A stretch of 52,967 bases of DNA. It comes from Streptomyces sp. adm13(2018) (GTDB taxonomy: Bacteria > Actinomycetota > Actinomycetes > Streptomycetales > Streptomycetaceae). The stretch is taken from NCBI RefSeq assembly GCF_008042145.1, contig NZ_RDBH01000141.1:683921-736887 (forward strand), given 5' to 3'. This document shows, piece by piece, positions 47,031 to 52,967 of this stretch. How positions within the stretch are numbered: position 1 is the stretch's first letter; each line of letters starts with the position of its first letter. Position numbers and translations under genes: made by a program. Below the pieces are notes generated by a model. The model was not told where the DNA came from. It made no database searches and saw only the letters and a list, made by a program, of their open reading frames with translations.

Positions 47031-47665
47031 GACGTTCTCCCGCTTCCTCGTGAAGCTCTCGTCTTCACCTTCGCGTGCCCCGAGAAAGGCGCCGCACACC
47101 CGTGGGTCCATGACTCACGAGTCGTCTCGCTGCGGCTGTGTTCGTCCTCCTCGCAGCGGCGATGTGGTGGCCTCACTGGATCACCGCATCCTTGACCGCC
47201 GCCGAAGGTGCCGCCTGCTCGCGGCCAGTGAACGTGGCCCCGTCCCTGGATCGCCGCCTCGCCATCAGGGTTTCGGGAGCTGTCGCACTTCCCCGGCCCC
47301 CAGTCCTTTCGCCGCATTGCCGTTCAAGTAAAGGCGACTTGACGAAGAAGCCTTCGCCGAGCACGGGGCCCGGCAACCGCGTCTAGGGTCGGTGAGTTCA
47401 TCGTCAACGGGGAAGGTGCTCACCTCTGTGAGACCGATGTGTGCGTGCGCGGCTGATGCGACCGCAGTCGGCTTGTCCGGCGACGGCGGCTCAAGGAGTG
47501 ACGTCATGGCTCATTCCCACCGAGATGCGGCTGGCGGGGCGTGCAGGAGGACGTCTGCTACGCCGCTGCACAACCCTCTGGACATCACACCGTCTTAGTC
47601 AGGACTCGCTCCTTCCCCGCCCTGGTGGTGAACGTGCGGAGCCTTCCATACGAACAGGCACTTCC
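47031..47665. other. 635-base region without a supported gene
   Basis: Both strands hold only short frames with poor codon bias. The 150 bases before the VanZ-domain gene carry no clear promoter. The region resembles the decayed DNA around 46.3-46.8 kb. Confidence 0.4.
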
Positions 47666-49042
47666 ATGATCCATGCCGTCTTTCGCGACCACCTGCTCTT
47701 CCTCGCGCTCGCCATCACCGTGACTCTTGCCGCAGGTGTGCTCGCGTACGGGGTGGCTGCGCGGAACGTCGATCGGCAGCCCGCCGTGCTCTACGGGCTG
47801 TGGGCTTCTTCGACGGTCGGTCCCGTCCTGCTGACCACGTGGGGTGGCAGCGGGATCGCCACGCTCCAGTGCACGATCAATCCTGCCTACGTCCAAGCGT
47901 TCGCCACGACGCAGGGTCAGCTCAATGTCGCACTGTTCGTTCCATTCGGGCTGCTCGCTGTCCTGGCCACCAGGAGAATCCTCCTCAGCGCCGCGCTGGG
48001 GGCTCTCTTCACGGCCGCCGTGGAGACCGCGCAGGCCACCCTTCCCCTCGTCTCCCGCCTTTGCGACACTGACGATCTCGTGACGAACGCGGTGGGCGCC
48101 CTCATAGGCGTCGGCATCGGAGCTGCCGTATGCCGAGCGGCCCGTCACGGATCTCCGCTCTCATCGCGCGCGGTCAAGCGTTCGGTGTTCGGCGGGGCAG
48201 TGATCTCGCTGGTCATCGCCGCGACGTGGGTCACCGTCATCGAGCCTGTTCGCGCTGTGTTTCCCATGCCTGTTCCGCCCGCAAGCCCTGAGCAGGTCCG
48301 GGCCCTCCGAGCTGAGCTTGAGAGGGCCTTCGGGGAGACCTACACCATCGAGACCGCGACCTTCTTCAACAACGTGGACGGATCCAGCACCGTCAGTGCA
48401 GTGCTGCCGGGCGGCACTGCCGAGATGACATGGCCTGACCGAGAGAAGTTCACCGTCCACTTCTCGCCCACCAATCCTGGCGAGGGCGAGGGAACCTACG
48501 CCTACCGGATTCCCGGGACAAGCCGTCCCGTGCGGACGTCTGGTCAGGCACAGCAGGTCGCCACCCGATTCGCCGAAAGCTACGCGCCCTGGGCATTGCG
48601 TGACTCCGAGGCAGGGGTCCGGCAAGCGCGCTCCACCGTCGAGGATTCCGGTTGGATCGTCGAGTGGCGCCGACAGCGGAACGACATTCTGATGCCCATG
48701 CGCTTCGGCCTCCTGATCGAGCCTTCCGGCCGGATCGGTGCTCTCCTCGCCCGAGACGTCGACGACCCCAAGCTGCCTCCCGTTGCCGTCACCGAGAACA
48801 CCGCGTGGAATGCGTTCGCAACTCATCACCAGGTCAGGCCTGCGAAGGGAGAGCGCAGAACCGCAGTGCTCCTGGCGGAGCGCCAGGAGAGCGCGTGGCG
48901 CGTGTACTGGCGCCTGACAGCCGCCTACGACGACACGCTGCTCTCGGCCACGGTGGATGCCGCCAGCGGCATCGTGGCGGAATCGTCAGCAAGCCAGGCA
49001 TCGGAGGGACTCCCGTCGATGGACGAGATGGAAGGCTTCTGA
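47666..49042 (+). CDS. VanZ-domain membrane protein with C-terminal soluble domain
   Basis: ATG 47666 (MIHAVFRDHLLFLALAI) gives 458 residues. The N-terminal VanZ-like membrane domain (about 8-160) has four to five helices and the family pattern NVALFVPFG (87-95), VETAQ (119-123) and RLCDTDDLVTNAVGALIG (131-148). Another helix at about 172-192 precedes an extracytoplasmic part of about 260 residues with no recognised family (repeated WxVxWR-type strands, VEWRRQRND, WRVYWRLTAAYDD). VanZ relatives confer low-level teicoplanin resistance in some bacteria; here function is unknown. G+C and codon bias seem a little lower than neighbours. Confidence 0.8.
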   Translation: MIHAVFRDHLLFLALAITVTLAAGVLAYGVAARNVDRQPAVLYGLWASSTVGPVLLTTWGGSGIATLQCTINPAYVQAFATTQGQLNVALFVPFGLLAVLATRRILLSAALGALFTAAVETAQATLPLVSRLCDTDDLVTNAVGALIGVGIGAAVCRAARHGSPLSSRAVKRSVFGGAVISLVIAATWVTVIEPVRAVFPMPVPPASPEQVRALRAELERAFGETYTIETATFFNNVDGSSTVSAVLPGGTAEMTWPDREKFTVHFSPTNPGEGEGTYAYRIPGTSRPVRTSGQAQQVATRFAESYAPWALRDSEAGVRQARSTVEDSGWIVEWRRQRNDILMPMRFGLLIEPSGRIGALLARDVDDPKLPPVAVTENTAWNAFATHHQVRPAKGERRTAVLLAERQESAWRVYWRLTAAYDDTLLSATVDAASGIVAESSASQASEGLPSMDEMEGF

Positions 49043-49056
49043 GAGCGACCACGCCT

Positions 49057-49084
49057 TGGGGGCGGCTCCACGGCGCCGCTCCCA
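49057..49084. terminator. Convergent terminator, VanZ gene / M74 gene
   Basis: TGGG-g-GCGGC (49057-49066) pairs with GCCGC-t-CCCA (49075-49084). Confidence 0.5.
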
Positions 49085-49165
49085 GCCGTGATCGGTTGAG
49101 TTCGCGTTCACCGACGTCACCGTAGCTGCCGATGTCGGCGGTTTCGCGTGCTGCGACGAGCCGTG

Positions 49166-50122
49166 TCAGCGGTAGCGGATGTGCAGGTGGTTGTCGTGAT
49201 TCGGGTACTGCGTGGTCAGTCCCTCGGCGATGAGCGTCGGATCGTTGAAGTAGATCAGCTGGACGTGACCGGGGGCCGCCGCGCGGACCGCCTGTACGAG
49301 CTGACGGGTCGCCGCCCGGTCGTAGGTGCCGGACTGCCAGGTGATCCGGCCGGCGGTGCACTGGGCGGAGTCGGTGCGGACCGGCCAGATGTCGATGTCG
49401 AGCCCGACCTCGTGGCTCGCGTGGCCCGGGATGTCTCCGCCGTGCTCGAAGCCGGCGTCACCCACCGGCACCCTGCCCTGGCCGGTTGCGGCGAACGAGG
49501 ATGCGGCGGACTCCAGTTGCGCGACGGAGGCGGCGGTGGCCCAGTTCGCGGAGGCGTTGCCGTCCGGGTTCTGGTCACACAACGTGGTGGAGAAGTTGAT
49601 CAGTTCGTAGTGCCAGACGAGGTTGCGCCAGGTGTCGGGCCCGACGACCCCGTCCGCGGCGAGGCCCGCGTGGCTCTGGAAGCTCTTCACCGCGGTCGCG
49701 GTGGCGGTCCCGAAGTTGCCGTCGACGGTGAGTCCTGCGGCGCGCTTGGCGTTGAGGAGGTACTGCACGGCCTTCACGGCGGACCCGTTGTCGCCCTGGC
49801 GTACGGTGACGACGAGCCGTCCCCAGGTGCTTGGGCCGACGACGCCGTCCGCCGTGAGGCCCTTGGCGCTCTGGAACGACGTGACGGCGGACGCCGTGCC
49901 GGAGCCGAAGACCCCGTCGGCGGCCGCGGTGTGGCCGTGCGCGGCCAGCAGGTACTGGACGGCCACGACGTCACTGCCGCGGTTGCCCGAGCTCTGGACG
50001 TGGTAGGAGGCGCCGGCGAACGCCTGGGCAGGCGGCCCGGCCTGGAGGAGCAGGGCCATGGTCATGGCGAGGAACAGGGCGATCCGGGAGCCCTGCTTTC
50101 TCGGACCGGACGATCGGAGCAT
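49166..50122 (-). CDS. Secreted peptidoglycan endopeptidase: two PG-binding domains and M74/MepA-like catalytic domain
   Basis: ATG 50122 (GAGGG eight bases upstream) gives 318 residues. The signal peptide ends near PAQAFA (36). Two peptidoglycan-binding type 1 domains follow, about 48-103 ([37 protein letters not shown]) and 112-168. The catalytic part (about 215-318) has [11 protein letters not shown] with His237 and Asp242, and NHLHIRYR with His312/His314, the metal pattern of M74 penicillin-insensitive murein endopeptidases. It would cut cross-links in the cell wall outside the membrane. Confidence 0.85.
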   Translation of the reverse strand: MLRSSGPRKQGSRIALFLAMTMALLLQAGPPAQAFAGASYHVQSSGNRGSDVVAVQYLLAAHGHTAAADGVFGSGTASAVTSFQSAKGLTADGVVGPSTWGRLVVTVRQGDNGSAVKAVQYLLNAKRAAGLTVDGNFGTATATAVKSFQSHAGLAADGVVGPDTWRNLVWHYELINFSTTLCDQNPDGNASANWATAASVAQLESAASSFAATGQGRVPVGDAGFEHGGDIPGHASHEVGLDIDIWPVRTDSAQCTAGRITWQSGTYDRAATRQLVQAVRAAAPGHVQLIYFNDPTLIAEGLTTQYPNHDNHLHIRYR

Positions 50123-50188
50123 GAGGCGATCCCTCTCGTGACGGGACGGACGACGGGGGCTGGTGACGAGGCTGGTGGGCATCTCTTC

Positions 50189-51079
50189 TCACGGCACCGG
50201 CCGGGCGAAGCTCAGCCCGTGACGCCGCTCCAGCTCACGGATGCGCGGGAGCAGCGACCGTTCCAGGGCGAGCATCTCTCCTCGGTGCGAGATCTGGAAG
50301 GCCGTTCGACGGCTGGTGCGCAACGGCTCCCGTACGGCTTCCACCGGAGCCATGCACGTGGCGTAGGCCGCCCCGAGGCCCCGGTCGGCGCGGGCCGCCT
50401 CCTCGGCGTCCTCGGTGCGCTGGACGGTGCGGTCTACCAGGGCGAAGAAGCCGTCCTCGTCGTCGACGTCGATGCCGTACCGCTCGAGACAGCCGGGCAG
50501 GGCCCGCAGTGCGTCGCGGGCCCGCGGATCGTCTCGAACGGCGGCCACCTCGGGCCACCACAGTGACTGGAGCGGGGCGTAGAGGTCCTTGAAGGCCTTG
50601 ATGGCGGCGTGTGCCTCCGCCACGCAGCGCTGTTGCGCGGCCGGGTCCTTCCGGCCCTTCGGGCCGGGGCGTTCCGCGTCGGTCGTGGCCGGCACGCTCC
50701 GGGTGAGACCGTGCCGTCCGATGAACCCCAGATCGGGGAGGTCGGACCAGCCGATGTACGCCGGGGGCGGAGCCTCCGGAGGGTTCACCCCCTCCCCCTC
50801 CACGCACTCGGTGAGCCGGGCATGGCCCACCATCTGGGCGAAGCCGTCCAGGCCCTGGGTCAATCTGGTGTCGACCCCGGTGGCGGGCAGCACCATGGCG
50901 GTGATGTCCCGCGGCAGGCCCTTCTGCACCGAGGGTGGCCGCACGACCCCCGACGGCGTGGGCAGGGACTGCGGCGAACGGCCGGACGCGGCGCCACCGC
51001 ACGCCGACAGTACGGCCGACGCGAGGACGGCGCCCGTGATCGCGACGGTGATCGGCTTCTTCCTTCTCCTCTTCTTCAC
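50189..51079 (-). CDS. Putative lipoprotein of unknown function
   Basis: GTG 51079 (MKKRRRKKPITVAIT) gives 296 residues; ATG 51091 is an alternative start sitting directly on a GGAGGAG. A basic start, hydrophobic core and lipobox LSAC (Cys27) mark a lipoprotein. The mature part includes TECVEGEG, CVAEAHAAIKAF, WWPEVAAVR and ATCMAPVEAVREP; its several Cys may form disulphides. No family recognised. It lies between two other secreted-protein genes on the same strand. Confidence 0.75.
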   Translation of the reverse strand: MKKRRRKKPITVAITGAVLASAVLSACGGAASGRSPQSLPTPSGVVRPPSVQKGLPRDITAMVLPATGVDTRLTQGLDGFAQMVGHARLTECVEGEGVNPPEAPPPAYIGWSDLPDLGFIGRHGLTRSVPATTDAERPGPKGRKDPAAQQRCVAEAHAAIKAFKDLYAPLQSLWWPEVAAVRDDPRARDALRALPGCLERYGIDVDDEDGFFALVDRTVQRTEDAEEAARADRGLGAAYATCMAPVEAVREPLRTSRRTAFQISHRGEMLALERSLLPRIRELERRHGLSFARPVP

Positions 51080-51169
51080 GGCGCCTCGCATCTCCTCCGT
51101 TGTGGCGGCACGTCGTGGGGCCACCGGGCGGGTGGCCCCACGACGTGCCGTCGACGTGCGGCCGGTCGG

Positions 51170-51592
51170 TCAGTGCGTGATCTGCACGCTGTCGCCGCCG
51201 TCCAGGAGGCTGGAGACGCTGAACTGCGTACCGGCGGCGATGTCCGTGACGAGCCAGTAGGTGGAGTCGCTGACGCTGTGGCTGCCGTCGTACGCCTGGA
51301 CGTACCGCTTGGAGCCGGTCACCCAGCCGCTGGACTTCTTGTAGCGGCCGGCGTAGTGGTCGTACGTGCGGCTGGTGCTGTTGTACGAGTAGGTCAGGTT
51401 GAGGTCACCGCAGCTGCTGGAGGCCTTGGTGCGGATCGTGCCCTGTGCCTCGTACCCGCCCGTGGTGATGCTGGAGACCACGCACGCCTGGGCCGAGGCG
51501 GTCGCGGCGGGCGCGAGGGCCACACACGTGGCGGCGACACCGGCCAGTGCGAGGGCGCCCGCGGTCATCGTGTTCGTGCGTATGCGACGCAT
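51170..51592 (-). CDS. Small secreted protein of unknown function
   Basis: ATG 51592 (AAGGAG eight bases upstream) gives 140 residues: signal peptide about 1-36 (ending ATASAQA), then a compact Ser/Thr/Tyr-rich domain with two cysteines (Cys37 and Cys61) that could form one disulphide, and beta-strand-like sequence (NLTYSYNSTSRTYDHYAG, YWLVTDIAAGTQFSVSS). I do not recognise a family. It is likely exported. Confidence 0.72.
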   Translation of the reverse strand: MRRIRTNTMTAGALALAGVAATCVALAPAATASAQACVVSSITTGGYEAQGTIRTKASSSCGDLNLTYSYNSTSRTYDHYAGRYKKSSGWVTGSKRYVQAYDGSHSVSDSTYWLVTDIAAGTQFSVSSLLDGGDSVQITH

Positions 51593-52011
51593 GCCGTAAC
51601 TCCTTCTTCTGGAGGGATCGTTCATGGTCGACCGTGCATCGGACGGTGCCGCTGTCGGTCGAGACAGATCCTGGCGGCGTCCGGGGCGGATGCACCTGTC
51701 CCACGGGGCAGTCGGGACACTCACGGGACGAGCGGCGCGCAAGGGACGGGTCGTGACGCGCCGTCAGGGACGCAGCGAGACGTCGTGGGACGCCTGCCGC
51801 CCGTCGGGGAGGCGCGGACGGCGCTCCCGGTCACCGGGCCGGAGGATTCACCGACCGAGAGCCATGAGGAGTCGGGCGGCCCGAGGTCGGGAGGACACGC
51901 GTCCCGGGACGACGCGGAGACGCGCCGGGACGAGGCGACGAGTCGGGACTGCGGGCTCGGCGTGGCAAGGGGGTGGTCCGTACGGGACCCGGCGGGGCAG
52001 GGGTGAACCTC
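51593..52011. other. Gap rich in GGGAC words
   Basis: 419 bases without a supported gene between two minus-strand genes. GGGAC occurs repeatedly between 51714 and 51958 (for example 51714, 51725, 51743, 51767, 51788, 51906, 51926 and 51954), mostly as GGGACG. This may be simple GC-rich bias, a decayed repeat or clustered binding sites. The promoter of the small secreted protein must lie near 51600-51660. Confidence 0.3.
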
Positions 52012-52967
52012 CTACGGCTGCGGATCAGCTTGTTCGGGGTCGCACTCCCGCTCCGCGGCCTTGGGGATCACCCCGCAGATGGAGATCGTCGCCAGCGGGT
52101 ACTCAGCCACCGAGAGCATCCGCGTGTAGGTGTCGCGGTCCACCCGGATCGTCGCCTCCTCCGTACGGCTGCCCTTGTCGGTGATGATCACGCCGTCGCC
52201 GACCGCCCCGTTCTCCAGCCGGCCCCAGACCGCTTTGCAGGCGGCGCTGTGACGGAGCTGGATCCGGAGACCGCGCAGGTACAGCAGTCTGACCGTCTTC
52301 GCGTCCCACTGGCAGTTCATGGTCTGGGGCTCGCGCCCGAGGCAGCTCTCGCCGGAGCACCCGGGTACGGGATGATCAGGCGCGGGGCTCTGGGTGCGCC
52401 CGGTCGCGCTCTGCGCGGTCAGGCCCGAATCCCGTTTGCCCTGCGTCGGTCTGCCCGCTTCCCCCCTCGGACCGCCCGCCGGGCTGATCACCGCGAACAC
52501 GGCGATGACGACCAAGGCGCCGAGCACGGCACCGATCGCCATGTGGACGACGGGCTTCGCACGTCCCACCACTGAGCCCGGCCACGATTTCGCCGGGGTG
52601 TCACCCGACCGGGGAGCACGCGTTCCGGTGGATCGGGATCCGCTCCGCGCGTCCACTCCCTGGCGGAGGGCGGCGTCCCCGTCGGGGAGTACGTCATCTT
52701 CGTGGTGCCGGGGTGCGGGGGCGCCGACATGCTCGTGGGTTCCGACTCGCTCGTGGGTTCCGGCCTTTTCGTGGTCCTCGGATCTGTCGCGGGCTTCGAC
52801 CCCTTCGCGGGTTTCAACGCCTTCGCGATGTTCGGCCGGCGCACCAGCGCTTCGGCTTCTGCGCATGAGCTCCTCGGCCTGCTCCCAGAGCCGTAACAGC
52901 TCAGCGGGATCCTCGCCCACGACCTCCGCCAGCTGCTGGATCGCAGCGCGGCTCGGCCATTGCTTCC
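52012..52967 (-). CDS. XRE-type regulator with membrane anchor and DUF2690 domain (5' end outside window)
   Basis: The frame is open to the right edge. The first visible residues (KQWPSRAAIQQLAEVVGEDPAELLRLWEQAEEL) are the end of a helix-turn-helix domain typical of Streptomyces XRE regulators, so the GTG at 52920 is not the true start. A charged linker follows, then one membrane helix (VHMAIGAVLGALVVIAVFAVI) and an outer domain with the DUF2690 cysteine/charge pattern (CSGESCLGREPQTMNCQWDA, LRHSAACKAVWGRL). Such proteins could pass an envelope signal to DNA; function is unknown. Confidence 0.8.
   Translation of the reverse strand, partial: KQWPSRAAIQQLAEVVGEDPAELLRLWEQAEELMRRSRSAGAPAEHREGVETREGVEARDRSEDHEKAGTHERVGTHEHVGAPAPRHHEDDVLPDGDAALRQGVDARSGSRSTGTRAPRSGDTPAKSWPGSVVGRAKPVVHMAIGAVLGALVVIAVFAVISPAGGPRGEAGRPTQGKRDSGLTAQSATGRTQSPAPDHPVPGCSGESCLGREPQTMNCQWDAKTVRLLYLRGLRIQLRHSAACKAVWGRLENGAVGDGVIITDKGSRTEEATIRVDRDTYTRMLSVAEYPLATISICGVIPKAAERECDPEQADPQP

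Noticed and set aside
47265..47507. 80-codon minus-strand frame in the gap before the VanZ gene
   Set aside because: Weak codon bias, no ribosome site and no motif.

Overview
The window is high-GC actinobacterial chromosome and almost certainly Streptomyces. The evidence is very strong G/C bias at third codon positions, GTG and TTG starts, long GC-rich terminators without U-tracts, the order lysA-hom-thrC-thrB-rho-LCP-rpmE-prfA-prmC, the nine-gene atp operon, and a Streptomyces-type chitinase with its two-component system. No rRNA, tRNA, CRISPR array, prophage or intact insertion sequence was seen.

Bases 1 to about 31.3 kb look like conserved chromosome core. In order they carry: lysine and threonine synthesis (lysA, cut by the window edge, then hom, thrC, thrB); rho; an LCP cell-wall ligase; ribosomal protein L31; release factor 1 and its methylase PrmC; a tRNA t6A synthesis enzyme; a phosphatase-like protein whose nucleophilic Cys is Ser; a GlyA-type enzyme; a WecA-type transferase; atpIBEFHAGDC; a DUF2550 protein; a GH18 chitinase with ChiS/ChiR-like regulators on the minus strand; a membrane protein; a PduO-type cobalamin adenosyltransferase; 3-hydroxybutyryl-CoA dehydrogenase; and a STAS-domain anti-sigma antagonist.

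From about 31.4 kb the character changes to accessory DNA. Between 31.2 and 40.7 kb nearly every gene is on the minus strand and belongs to stress or partner-switching signalling. There are three SpoIIE/PP2C-type phosphatase proteins with PAS and/or GAF sensors, two STAS antagonists, a CsbD stress protein, a MarR regulator, a LuxR-type regulator and a cobalamin-binding sensor. The sensor carries the Wx9EH motif of light-sensing CarH/LitR domains. Sensor, phosphatase and STAS protein (36467-38122, 35367-36470, 34957-35370) overlap end to start by four bases, so phosphatase, B12 sensor and antagonist form one coupled operon followed by MarR. No RsbW-type kinase or sigma factor is present, so the partners must be encoded elsewhere.

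The accessory part carries several scars: a PP2C domain cut in half at about 31.58 kb and joined to a fragment of another gene; a frameshifted cupin gene meeting a truncated VOC gene tail to tail at about 44.33 kb; and a start-less C-terminal piece resembling an MFS transporter at about 46.5 kb. The remainder holds a large secreted M4 metalloprotease, a VanZ-domain membrane protein, a secreted M74-type peptidoglycan endopeptidase with two peptidoglycan-binding repeats, a lipoprotein, a small secreted protein and, running off the right edge, an XRE-type regulator with a membrane anchor and a DUF2690 extracellular domain.

Recognisable regulatory DNA includes a sigma-R-type promoter before rpmE, a sigma-E-like promoter before the LCP gene, a CRP-like palindrome after rho, the classic direct repeats overlapping the chitinase promoter, and strong terminators after rho, atpC, DUF2550/chitinase, csbD and the M4 protease. 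All calls are from reading the sequence; no database search was run.
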